Shown here in pieces: positions 7,576 to 15,393 of a stretch of DNA of 33,705 nt. The position numbers were made by a program, and so were the translations under genes. Origin of the DNA: Actinomycetota bacterium (GTDB lineage: Bacteria > Actinomycetota > Actinomycetes > Nanopelagicales > Nanopelagicaceae). The notes beneath the pieces are model-generated. The model was not told where the DNA came from. It searched no databases and saw only the letters and a program-made list of their open reading frames with translations. The stretch lies in the NCBI GenBank assembly GCA_947451045.1, contig CANFXM010000013.1:1-33705 (forward strand). Reading direction: 5' to 3'. How positions within the stretch are numbered: position 1 is the first letter of the stretch; each line of letters starts with the position of its first letter.

Positions 7576-8769
7576 CTAGGAAATGTCGGGCTCGTCCTCA
7601 GGCTCCACTAAACGAGCCGGGCGCACGCTATCTCGCCCAAAACGTGCCTGCGCCTTATCGATAGCGCTCTCGGCTTCGCGCCATCCATTCTCGCGCTGAC
7701 CTAGAAGCATCTGGTGTGGGGCTCCCTCACTCAAATTTTCAAGGCCTACTCCCACAAGTCGAAGGCGCGCTCGCTCAATTCGCAGCGCTTTATATAAACC
7801 TTTTACAACGTCATAGACCTCGTGTGTGGAATCAATTGGAAGTGCCAAAGTTTTTGAGCGATTGATTGTTGTGAAATCAGCAAAGCGAACTTTAATTGAA
7901 ATAGTTTTTGCGAAAAGATTTCGCGAACGAAGGCGCGACGTTGCCTTCTCGCAGAGGCGAAGATATTCCTTAAGAATTTCTTCAGGGCTATCTAAATCTA
8001 ATGGAAATGTTTCTGCCGCGCTAATACTTTTCTCTGGTTCATCAGTTACTACATCGCGGTAATCGCGACCCCATGCAAGTTCATAAAGTGAGGCGCCACT
8101 TGCTTCACCGAGTGCGCGAATCAATGTTGTACGGGGAAGTTTTGCAATATCTTCCACAGTTCGAAGTCCTAAGCGTTCAAGTACTTCGGCGGTCTTGGGG
8201 CCCACTCCCCAAATTGCCTTGACAGGCAATGGATGCAGAAATGTCAGGATGCGATCTGCTGGAATTTCTAATATTCCATTTGGTTTACAACGACCGGATG
8301 CTAGCTTGGCAATAAATTTTGATGGTGCGATTCCGACAGAACATGTGATGCCTTCTTGTTTTTCAACTTTAATACGAATCGCTTCTGCAATTTCTCGCCC
8401 CGTACCTAGCAATCGTTTTGCACCTGTTACATCGAGAAATGCTTCATCAAGTGAGATGGGCTCTACTAATGGAGTAAAGGATTGAAAGATTTCCATAATT
8501 CCCGCGGATACTTCGCTGTAACGAGAATGATCTGGTGGAATAAAAATTGCATGGGGCGCTAATCGTTGCGCGCGACCAACTGGCATCGCTGCATGTATTC
8601 CAAATTTGCGAGCTTCATAATTTGCAGAAAGGACTACCCCGCGAGCTCCTGCGCCAACTACTACCGCTTTACCTTTCAGTGTTGGGTTATCGCGCTCTGC
8701 AACTGAGGCGAAGAAGGCATCCATGTCGACATGCAGAATCGTTGCCTGCGTTGCCTCTTCCTCGCTCAT
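7576..8769 (-). CDS. dinB: Y-family DNA polymerase IV DinB
   Basis: 397 aa translesion polymerase. Catalytic acidic residues are present in HVDMDAFFASV (about residue 14) and SLDEAFLDVT (about 103), and the steric region VVLSANYEARKFGI is typical of DinB. Helix-hairpin-helix sequence IWGVGPKTAEVLERLG is seen near residue 190. In the little-finger end, HQMLLGQ sits where the family carries its beta-clamp peptide (QLxLF-like), so clamp binding is plausible but the peptide is not ideal. Its start overlaps the dnaE2 stop (ATGA), placing it third in the LexA-controlled operon. It is catalytically complete, unlike the inactive ImuB usually paired with DnaE2. Confidence 0.94.
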   Translation of the reverse strand: MSEEEATQATILHVDMDAFFASVAERDNPTLKGKAVVVGAGARGVVLSANYEARKFGIHAAMPVGRAQRLAPHAIFIPPDHSRYSEVSAGIMEIFQSFTPLVEPISLDEAFLDVTGAKRLLGTGREIAEAIRIKVEKQEGITCSVGIAPSKFIAKLASGRCKPNGILEIPADRILTFLHPLPVKAIWGVGPKTAEVLERLGLRTVEDIAKLPRTTLIRALGEASGASLYELAWGRDYRDVVTDEPEKSISAAETFPLDLDSPEEILKEYLRLCEKATSRLRSRNLFAKTISIKVRFADFTTINRSKTLALPIDSTHEVYDVVKGLYKALRIERARLRLVGVGLENLSEGAPHQMLLGQRENGWREAESAIDKAQARFGRDSVRPARLVEPEDEPDIS

Positions 8770-11700
8770 ACGACGAGGCTACTTCGTTCGGCGCTCCACT
8801 TTTCGTAGGCGCTACGAAGATCCCACGCACCTGTTGCTCGAATTGAAATACCTCGCGCTCCCGTGCGACGAGTATGACCACGAACTAAAAGTAGAGATGA
8901 GTTATAAAGAATATCTGCGTAATCAATTTGTACATCACTGAAAAAAGTTGAATCACTACATCCATAGCCATCATCGAGTGTAAGAAAAATTACACGTTTA
9001 CCCGAACGCACTGGTGGCGTCTGCATCGCAACCTTTACTCCAGCAACAAGTACTTCGCTCTGTGAACGCGCCTCTAATAGTTGAGATGAACGTACTGCGC
9101 CAATTGCATTGAGAAATGGGGCGTAGAACTCAAGCAAGTGATGAGTTATATCCATTCCTAAGCGCTCTACTTCGTGGCGCACTCCTTCTGCGGCGCTCAT
9201 TGCAGGTAGACCACTTGAAATAAGTGCTGGTGGTTCAAAACCTAAATTCATTTGAGCACCCGAGACTGCAAGTGCTGGAGAGCGCACCAGATCCTTTATA
9301 TGTAATAACAGATCACGCCTATGTATCTCATCGCTAGCATGTAAGGAATCAAAAGCTCCTGTCAGAATAAGAGCTTCGGTTACTGAAATAGATGCTCCTG
9401 AACGTCGTACGAAATCAGTGATATCTGTATAGGGACGGCACTGAATAATTGATTCAATCTCTGTTGCGCTAATTCCACTCACCGTGGAGAGTGGAATACG
9501 TATGGCGTACCCGTTCTCACTATTTTCAACCCTATAGACAGAATCCGAAAGATTTACATCCAAGGGCGCAAGAGTGATTCCCATTTGGCGCGCTTCATCG
9601 AGTATTAAACGTTTGGGATACATGCCTGGATCATGGGTAAGTACACCTGCGATAAATGCTGCAGGGTGATGAGTCTTCAGCCATGCCGATTGATATGTGG
9701 GTAGCGCAAATGCTGCGGCATGCGCTTTGCAAAATCCAAAGGATGCAAAAGCGCGCAATACATCCCAAATTTCATTGACGATAGCTAGTTCATATCCATG
9801 CGCTAGTGCGGCAGGAAAAAACCAATCACAAATCTCTTGTTGCCCAGAAGGATCGCCCATCCCGCGTCTTTTCTCATCGGCTGCAGCAAAAGAGATACCT
9901 GTCATCACGGAAATGATTGCGATTACTTGTTCGTGAAAGACAACAACGCCTTCAGTTTCATTGAGAATCTCGTAGAGATCGGGATGAATAATGCGCGCAC
10001 TCTCCCACCCATGTCTTGCTTTGAGAAATGGCGTAATCATGTCGCTCTTGACTGGACCTGGTCTAAAAAGTGAGATATCGATAATCAAATCTGTAAATGT
10101 TGCTGGGGCAAGTTTTCCTACAAGTTCGCGTTGTCCTGGGCTTTCGATTTGAAAAATTCCTAGCGTGCGCGTTGATTGAATCAACTCAAATGTGGCTTTG
10201 TCATCGAGTGGAACTGAATCTATGTCGACTACTTTTTCTTCAACGCGCTCTATCTCTTTGAGTGCATAAGCAATTGTTGATTGCATGCGAACTCCCAAAA
10301 TATCGAGCTTGAGTAGTCCTATCGCTTCAACATCATCTTTATCAAATTCGACCATTGGGTAGCCACTTGCATTGCGCTGCACGGACACTCGATCGTAGAG
10401 GCCCGCATCAGATAAAACGATGGCGCATGGATGCATGGCTAAATGACGCGGCAACCCATCGAGTTTTTCGGCGAGTGAAATAGTCATCGCCGTGAGAGGC
10501 GCTGAAAGATTGAGTTTTCGAAGTTCGGGTAAATTCTCTAGCGCTTGTGAAATATTTTTAGCACGTACATGAGGCATTGATTTTGCAATCAGATCTATCT
10601 CCATTGCAGAAAGCCCAAGAGCGGCCCCCGTATCGCGAATTGCGTGACGGGCTCGATACGTATCGACCATTGCAACTGTGGCACATCTAGAACTTTCGCC
10701 ATATCGCTTGAAAACTAAATCATAAATTTCTAAGCGACGATCTGATTCAACATCGATATCGATATCGGGAAGTGCCGCGCGCAGCGGCGAACAGAAGCGC
10801 TCCATCAAAAGTCCGTGACGCAGCGGATCGACTCCTGAAATTCCTAAGAGATGACAGATCAGTGAACCTGCACCGCTGCCACGAGCTGCAACTCTGATAC
10901 CGCGTTTGCGCGCCATATCTGCAATATCGGCAACGGTAAGAAAATATGACTCGTAACCAAGAGTTGCAACTGTTGCTAATTCATCATCTAAACGCTGGCG
11001 CGCTTTATGTATTGATGCGCTCTCGTTATAGCGCCAGTTGATTCCAGCAAGACTTCGCGAACGCAACAAAGAGCGCATCTCGTGCGCCGACGTTGCACCA
11101 ACAACTTCTGGTTCGGGTAAATGAATCCCACCTAAACCAATATCGCGCGCAGGAGATAACAAAGAACGCTCTGCCCACGTGCGCGTTGTCGCCAATAATT
11201 CTCGCGGAGTTCGCTCCCCCGCTGCTCTAGCAATTTCACCAGCAAGTGAAATCATTTCATCGCTCGATTTCAAAAATGCCTCGGCATTGCGCCGCTCCAG
11301 ATGGCGCTGATGCAACGGGACTAATTGTCTAGCACAATCTAAAATATCGGCTACGGGGCCATCGGCGCGATCGCGCATACGCACTGCATTAGTAACGACT
11401 GCGTCTATATCGTGATCACGGGCAAAGATAAGACTACGGGCTGCAAATGCAGTGGAGCGTGGCCCTGAACCTGCAACAAGATGAGACACGCATTCAATTG
11501 CATTATCAGCAAAGAGATCCCGCGTTGTATTGAAAATACTAAAAGCAAGATCAAATCGATGCTCTGCAATAGCGCTAGCCAGTGGTGATTGTGGGCCATG
11601 AAGTGCATAAACATTGGTGCTGTATTCACTGTATTTTTGTAATAAGTCCAGAGTCAGTACAACCTTGCGATTCTCAGAGCTCATATGTAGCGATGTCAAT

Positions 11701-11990
11701 AAACGACAAAGCGAGCGCCATCCTCCATCGCTATGGGCAAGGAGTGTGATGCGTGGTAATTCTTTTACCGAATGGCCTAGATCAATTGCGCAGTTGATTC
11801 CGATAATGGGTGCAATTCCATAATCAATACAACTTTGTGCAAAACGAATTGCCCCTGCTAATCCATCGCGATCAGTAAGTGCAAGCGCTGGCATTTCAAA
11901 TTCAGCGGCGCGAGCTACTAGGTCGCGTGGTTGTGTTGTGCCGTATTTGAGTGAATAACCACTGGCAACATTGAGATGTATAAAACTCAT
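8766..11990 (-). CDS. dnaE2: Error-prone DNA polymerase III alpha subunit DnaE2
   Basis: 1074 aa C-family polymerase, close to the usual DnaE2 length and shorter than replicative DnaE1. Order: PHP domain (about 1-270), palm with catalytic PDIDIDVESDRR near residue 400 and LDILGVR near 505, fingers, an HhH region and a C-terminal OB fold. The N-terminal PHP motif reads FIHLNVASGYS: only the first of the usual metal-binding His residues of an HxHxH pattern is kept, so this domain is probably not a working nuclease. It is translationally coupled to dinB downstream and overlaps the DUF6504 stop upstream by one base. An SOS box lies ahead of the operon, so induction after DNA damage is expected. 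Confidence 0.93.
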   Translation of the reverse strand: MSFIHLNVASGYSLKYGTTQPRDLVARAAEFEMPALALTDRDGLAGAIRFAQSCIDYGIAPIIGINCAIDLGHSVKELPRITLLAHSDGGWRSLCRLLTSLHMSSENRKVVLTLDLLQKYSEYSTNVYALHGPQSPLASAIAEHRFDLAFSIFNTTRDLFADNAIECVSHLVAGSGPRSTAFAARSLIFARDHDIDAVVTNAVRMRDRADGPVADILDCARQLVPLHQRHLERRNAEAFLKSSDEMISLAGEIARAAGERTPRELLATTRTWAERSLLSPARDIGLGGIHLPEPEVVGATSAHEMRSLLRSRSLAGINWRYNESASIHKARQRLDDELATVATLGYESYFLTVADIADMARKRGIRVAARGSGAGSLICHLLGISGVDPLRHGLLMERFCSPLRAALPDIDIDVESDRRLEIYDLVFKRYGESSRCATVAMVDTYRARHAIRDTGAALGLSAMEIDLIAKSMPHVRAKNISQALENLPELRKLNLSAPLTAMTISLAEKLDGLPRHLAMHPCAIVLSDAGLYDRVSVQRNASGYPMVEFDKDDVEAIGLLKLDILGVRMQSTIAYALKEIERVEEKVVDIDSVPLDDKATFELIQSTRTLGIFQIESPGQRELVGKLAPATFTDLIIDISLFRPGPVKSDMITPFLKARHGWESARIIHPDLYEILNETEGVVVFHEQVIAIISVMTGISFAAADEKRRGMGDPSGQQEICDWFFPAALAHGYELAIVNEIWDVLRAFASFGFCKAHAAAFALPTYQSAWLKTHHPAAFIAGVLTHDPGMYPKRLILDEARQMGITLAPLDVNLSDSVYRVENSENGYAIRIPLSTVSGISATEIESIIQCRPYTDITDFVRRSGASISVTEALILTGAFDSLHASDEIHRRDLLLHIKDLVRSPALAVSGAQMNLGFEPPALISSGLPAMSAAEGVRHEVERLGMDITHHLLEFYAPFLNAIGAVRSSQLLEARSQSEVLVAGVKVAMQTPPVRSGKRVIFLTLDDGYGCSDSTFFSDVQIDYADILYNSSLLLVRGHTRRTGARGISIRATGAWDLRSAYEKWSAERSSLVV

Positions 11991-12280
11991 TACAAATTTC
12001 TAATGATCCACTGACCGCTGACTTCATCGCGTTCGAGTTCAAATGTTGTAAGAGCACCTATAGGTGCAGCTTCTACTCGCCACAGCGAGCGCGCTTGATC
12101 ATCAGGGCGATACTTTCCATCGCTGACGTGATTCCACCAGCCACCTGCTTCACACCAACGTGACAAAACTGTATGAATACGAAAGCGACGACCTTTGAAA
12201 CTAAATTCAATAGGAGTTGCGCCCTCACTGGTTACATCAAGGGCTTTCGTAATTTGCGGAGTGGGCTGTGGAACTGACAT
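11990..12280 (-). CDS. DUF6504-type small protein heading the SOS mutagenesis operon
   Basis: 96 aa soluble protein. The core PIEFSFKGRRFRIHTVLSRWCEAGGWW and later RSLWRVEA and FELERDEVSGQWIIRNL resemble the actinobacterial DUF6504 family, which is commonly linked to DinB or DnaE2 genes. Its biochemical role is unknown; a beta-strand-rich accessory protein of the translesion polymerases is an inference from context. The ORF track starts at an in-frame TTG (12301). ATG 12280 with AAAGG upstream is the better start. Its stop shares one base with the dnaE2 start, so the three genes form one transcriptional unit behind the LexA box. Confidence 0.78.
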   Translation of the reverse strand: MSVPQPTPQITKALDVTSEGATPIEFSFKGRRFRIHTVLSRWCEAGGWWNHVSDGKYRPDDQARSLWRVEAAPIGALTTFELERDEVSGQWIIRNL

Positions 12281-12311
12281 TGCGGTAGAGCCTTTCGCCA
12301 AACTGTGGGTA

Positions 12312-12329
12312 TTCGAACAGATGTTCGAA
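12312..12329 (-). promoter_or_regulatory. LexA (SOS) box for DUF6504-dnaE2-dinB
   Basis: TTCGAACAGATGTTCGAA contains TCGAAC-N4-GTTCGA, a perfect match to the actinobacterial LexA operator. It lies 32 bp before the DUF6504 start. A TANNNT -10 (TATCTT on the minus strand, 12335-12330) directly abuts it, so bound LexA would cover the transcription start. Confidence 0.93.
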
Positions 12330-12365
12330 AGATAACCCTCAGCGCTGACAGGCGCAAGGTCGGAG

Positions 12366-12761
12366 CTAGATCAGCTCAGCTATCAGAGCCCGAACTCGTG
12401 CCTCAATCTCATCGCGAATCGGGCGAACCGCCTCGACTCCCTGGCCAGCAGGATCGGCCAATACCCAATCGAGATAGCGCTTGCCTGGGTAGAAAGGACA
12501 TTTATCCCCACAGCCCATCGTGATAACAACATCGCTATCGATAACGGCCTGATCTGTGAGCACCTTGGGCTTCTCACCGCTCAGATCAATCCCCTTTTCA
12601 GCCATCGCTTCAAAGACGGCAGGGTTGATGCTTTCGGCAGGTGCAGTCCCTGCAGATCGCACCTCAATAGCTCCTGCGCCCAGGTGGTTCAAGAAAGCGG
12701 CAGCCATTTGAGAGCGGCCTGCATTGTGAATGCAAACAAAGAGGACGGAAGGTTTTTTCAT
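12366..12761 (-). CDS. arsC: Arsenate reductase, LMW-phosphatase fold, probably mycothiol-linked
   Basis: 131 aa. The phosphatase P-loop CIHNAGRSQ (CX5R) lies near residue 11, and TMGCGDKCPFYPGKRYLDW with DPAGQG follows, a pattern typical of actinobacterial arsenate-mycothiol transferases. It would convert arsenate to an arsenate-mycothiol adduct or reduce it to arsenite. The ORF track begins 31 codons upstream, but the family starts at MKKPSVLFVCIHNAGRS, so ATG 12761 was chosen; a CATGAT hexamer sits exactly 6 nt before it, suggesting a leaderless message. No arsR, arsB or acr3 lies next to it. A role in another mycothiol-dependent or phosphatase reaction cannot be excluded. Confidence 0.85.
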   Translation of the reverse strand: MKKPSVLFVCIHNAGRSQMAAAFLNHLGAGAIEVRSAGTAPAESINPAVFEAMAEKGIDLSGEKPKVLTDQAVIDSDVVITMGCGDKCPFYPGKRYLDWVLADPAGQGVEAVRPIRDEIEARVRALIAELI

Positions 12762-12842
12762 AGCGCGATCATGGCACCTATATATGAATGATTGGTTACA
12801 AGCGAGTGAAAGTCTTACGGTGCGTGTCGAGGTCAAATGTAA

Positions 12843-12871
12843 TTGAAATTTCAACTATTCACCTTTACCCT
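12843..12871 (+). promoter_or_regulatory. doxX-family gene promoter with palindrome over the -35
   Basis: TTGAAA (12843-12848), 17 nt, TACCCT (12866-12871) is a clear promoter for the following gene. The -35 is half of a perfect 12-bp palindrome, TTGAAATTTCAA (12843-12854), a possible operator. The rest of the 156-bp gap between arsC and this gene shows nothing else I can name. Confidence 0.6.
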
Positions 12872-12917
12872 TTTATTTGTAAGGTCCACTCTCGGAAAAA
12901 TAGTTAAAAGGAGTTTC

Positions 12918-13334
12918 ATGAACGCAATACTCGTAATTGCACGTATCCTCTTTGCGGCAATCTTTATTAACTCAGGAATTATGCACCTCACAAAGCTTGA
13001 GGCAATGACAGGATATGCAAAATATAAGAAAGTTCCCGCTGCAAAACTCAGCGTTGCAGTTTCAGGCTTAATGATTCTAGTCGGCGGCCTTTATGTTGCC
13101 CTTGGAATCTACGCTGACCTTGGCGCACTTCTTATTGCAATCTTCTTGATCCCAACAGCATTCCTCATGCATGCATTCTGGAAAGAGAGCGATGCAACTG
13201 CTAAGCAAAATGAATCAATCAATTTCTTCAAAAATCTTTCAATTGCTGGTGCAGCACTGATTATTTTTGTCCTTATTGCTCGCGGTGCAGATATTGGACC
13301 AAGTATCACTTCAGCATTTTTTAGCTTCAAGTAA
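12918..13334 (+). CDS. DoxX-family integral membrane protein
   Basis: 138 aa with four hydrophobic segments (about residues 2-18, 45-65, 70-92 and 108-128). The ILVIARILFAAIFINSGIMHL start and the charged MTGYAKYKKVPAAKL loop fit the DoxX/DoxD family. Members are linked to thiosulfate or quinone redox, or to oxidative stress complexes in Actinobacteria; the substrate here is unknown. The ORF track starts 25 codons early; ATG 12918 is preceded by AAAAGGAG at good spacing, the clearest ribosome site in the window. It has its own promoter and a terminator directly after it, so it is a single-gene unit. Confidence 0.85.
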   Translation: MNAILVIARILFAAIFINSGIMHLTKLEAMTGYAKYKKVPAAKLSVAVSGLMILVGGLYVALGIYADLGALLIAIFLIPTAFLMHAFWKESDATAKQNESINFFKNLSIAGAALIIFVLIARGADIGPSITSAFFSFK

Positions 13335-13355
13335 TACTCAAAGAAACTACTTACT

Positions 13356-13389
13356 AAAAGGGCCTCGGGATAAAACCCGGGGCTCTTTT
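13356..13389 (+). terminator. Rho-independent terminator after the DoxX gene
   Basis: AAAAGGGCCTCGGG-ATAAAA-CCCGGGGCTCTTTT forms a 14-bp stem in which the only two non-Watson-Crick pairs are G-U wobbles on the plus-strand RNA. It ends in a short U run, 22 bp past the stop codon. Confidence 0.88.
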
Positions 13390-13405
13390 CTGTCATTATG
13401 TACGT

Positions 13406-14152
13406 ATGGAAATCCTCGGCGCCCTCCTTGCAGGTTGCTTCATAGGAGCAGTCCTTGGTTTTATCGGGGCTGGCGGAGCAATGCTTTCCGTTCCGATACT
13501 TATTTACGGATTCAATTTCTCCCCTGCACATGCAACTACCGCAGCCCTTGCTATTGTCTTTAGCGCAGCAGTATCTGGGCTCATCTCTAAATTTCGCAGC
13601 AAAGACGTACTCATCAAGGAAGCACTCGTTATCTGGGCTTTGGGATTGGTCACAAATCTTGGTGGGTCATGGGTCGCACACCGCTTGCCCGATTCATTTA
13701 TCACAACGGGTTTTGCAATCGTCATGATTTCGGCCGCTACCTCCATGTTATTTAAATCATTAGGCGGGAATGAAAAGAAGATTCCAGTAGTAGCACTAGT
13801 CGCAATTTCATTAACCATTGGGCTTATGACGGGACTCTTTGGAATCGGTGGAGGCTTCTTGGCAATTCCAGTATTAATTCTCTTCTTTAATAACACTGCC
13901 AATAGAGCTGCAGGTACATCTTTATTTATTATTGCCCTCAATACTCTGACAGCATTTTTTGGGCATTATCGAATCTGGTCTCAAATTTCTTGGCACCTGC
14001 CAATTCTGATGTCTGTATCTGCAGTTGTTGTAGCAGGTTTTGCATCGCGCATGGGCGAACTATCAAATCCGCTACTAATGCGGAGATCTTTCGCGGTCTT
14101 GCTCTACGCCGTTTCGATTTTTACAATTATTCAAACGTGGTTGTTGAACTAA
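13406..14152 (+). CDS. TauE/SafE-family permease (sulfite/anion exporter type)
   Basis: 248 aa polytopic membrane protein with roughly eight hydrophobic segments. The repeated Gly-rich stretches GFIGAGGAMLSVPIL (N-terminal half) and LFGIGGGFLAIPVLI (C-terminal half) are the duplicated signature of the TauE/SafE (DUF81) family. Family members move sulfite, sulfoacetate or other organic anions; the substrate cannot be told from sequence. No Shine-Dalgarno is present; CATTAT followed by 6 nt and the ATG suggests a leaderless transcript starting just after the DoxX terminator. Its stop interlocks with that of the convergent MFS gene (4-bp overlap). Confidence 0.9.
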   Translation: MEILGALLAGCFIGAVLGFIGAGGAMLSVPILIYGFNFSPAHATTAALAIVFSAAVSGLISKFRSKDVLIKEALVIWALGLVTNLGGSWVAHRLPDSFITTGFAIVMISAATSMLFKSLGGNEKKIPVVALVAISLTIGLMTGLFGIGGGFLAIPVLILFFNNTANRAAGTSLFIIALNTLTAFFGHYRIWSQISWHLPILMSVSAVVVAGFASRMGELSNPLLMRRSFAVLLYAVSIFTIIQTWLLN

Positions 14153-15366
14153 CGCGCATTTTTTAGTGCGCGTGACATATAACCAGCAAAAGTCAGACAT
14201 AGGGCCGGAAATAGAATTGCAATAGGTAGATTGATTAACTGTGCCAATCCACCAATAATGCTTGGTCCGATGAAAAAGCCCATCATTCCAATCACACCAA
14301 CTCGAGCCATTGCCACAGAGGATGCAATCCCTGGAGTCTGTGAGGCAGCCAAAATAATTGCAGGAAACATTGGTCCGAGTCCAAATCCAGCCAAGGCGAA
14401 ACCGCAATCGATAATAATGAGTGCGAGTAACGGGTGAGAATGTGAAAGTGGGACAGCAGTAATAATTCCAACAGCCCAACCGATACCACCTACATAACCA
14501 CCGAGTTTTACCGTCTTCATTGGGCCAAAATAATCAAGGGCTTTGTCGCCTAGAAAGCGGCTTGTAATCATTGCAAGTGCAAAACAACCGAAGGCAGTTG
14601 CGTTCTTACCTTTTCCAAATCCCATACTGTCGCGCAATAAAATTCCGCCCCAGTCGCTAGCTGCCCCTTCTGCAACCAAGCCACTGAGCATTCCAACACC
14701 CATTCCCCACAACGGCATGACTGATTTTCCCATCAATGGAATTTTTGCTTGTGTATCTTCACCGCCACCATCGTGTTCATCGAGATCTGGAGGCAATATG
14801 AAAATAGCTGCCGGAATATAAGCAATCATGCAGACAATTCCAAGAGTTACTAAGTGAACCTTTGGCGATACATAGTGCGAAAGAATTCCACCCAAAAGAG
14901 CTGCTACAAACGCACCTGTACTCCAGAGCGCATGAAATGTAGACATCCATCGACGTTTAAGAATTTTTTCAACTACTGCAGCTTGAGTATTGACTGAAAT
15001 ATCCATACTTGAATATCCAAAACCCATAACAAAAAGTGAGGCAACAAGGAACAGGGGGTTGTGAGCAAGGCCAATACCAATGAGTCCTAGCGGCATAACA
15101 AAAATAGCAACTGATACAACTCGGCGTGAACCAAAAGTGTGAATCAATCTTCCAGCTAATTGTGCGCCACACAGAGCCCCTACGGTTCCTGAAATAAGAA
15201 CCAGACCAAGCTGAGCATTATTAATCTTGACGATATCTTTTATTTCGGGAACTCGCGCTACCCATCCCATCGAAACCAATCCCATGATTCCAAATGTTGC
15301 CCACAATGCATTTCGTGCACGTGTGCCGATTTTCGTTAATTCTTCTTGGCTATAAGTCGCGCTCAT
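14149..15366 (-). CDS. MFS transporter, YbjJ-like (copy 1)
   Basis: 405 aa, about 12 membrane segments. The N-terminal GWVARVPEIKDIV and the loop-2 region QLAGRLIHTFGSRRVV are MFS features resembling the E. coli YbjJ group. A hydrophilic central loop rich in D, E and G (DLDEHDGGGEDTQ) splits the two halves. It is a clear paralogue of the next gene: shared blocks include RWMSTFH.LWS, SPKV.L, DW.GILLRD and SR.LGDK. The track start at 15375 is TTG; ATG 15366 (MSATYS) is preferred, with TAGCGT 8 nt ahead as a possible own promoter. The substrate is unknown; no neighbour points to one. Confidence 0.85.
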   Translation of the reverse strand: MSATYSQEELTKIGTRARNALWATFGIMGLVSMGWVARVPEIKDIVKINNAQLGLVLISGTVGALCGAQLAGRLIHTFGSRRVVSVAIFVMPLGLIGIGLAHNPLFLVASLFVMGFGYSSMDISVNTQAAVVEKILKRRWMSTFHALWSTGAFVAALLGGILSHYVSPKVHLVTLGIVCMIAYIPAAIFILPPDLDEHDGGGEDTQAKIPLMGKSVMPLWGMGVGMLSGLVAEGAASDWGGILLRDSMGFGKGKNATAFGCFALAMITSRFLGDKALDYFGPMKTVKLGGYVGGIGWAVGIITAVPLSHSHPLLALIIIDCGFALAGFGLGPMFPAIILAASQTPGIASSVAMARVGVIGMMGFFIGPSIIGGLAQLINLPIAILFPALCLTFAGYMSRALKNAR

Positions 15367-15393
15367 AGAGGGCAACGCTAACTCATAGAGGGC
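15363..15393. repeat. 12-bp direct repeat at the junction of the MFS paralogues
   Basis: CTCATAGAGGGC occurs at 15363-15374 and again at 15382-15393, offset by 19 bp. On the minus strand each copy reads GCCCTCTATGAG and contains an ATG; the downstream one is the MFS copy 1 start, while the upstream one hits a stop after one codon. It looks like a small local duplication of the start region. Confidence 0.75.

Noticed and set aside
12339-12348. TCAGCGCTGA palindrome between arsC and the SOS box
   Set aside because: Only 10 bp and no T run; too short to call a terminator or operator, and it may occur by chance.
12762-12854. 31-codon N-terminal extension of arsC
   Set aside because: It does not resemble the family, which begins a few residues before the CX5R loop, and it overlaps the promoter region of the divergent DoxX gene.
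13504-13941. 145-aa minus-strand ORF opposite the TauE permease
   Set aside because: Antisense reading of a membrane protein gene; composition follows the opposite strand and no family is recognisable.
14075-14479. 134-aa minus-strand ORF overlapping MFS copy 1 in another frame
   Set aside because: Very rich in Cys, Trp and Tyr, typical of a frame-shifted reading of the MFS gene.
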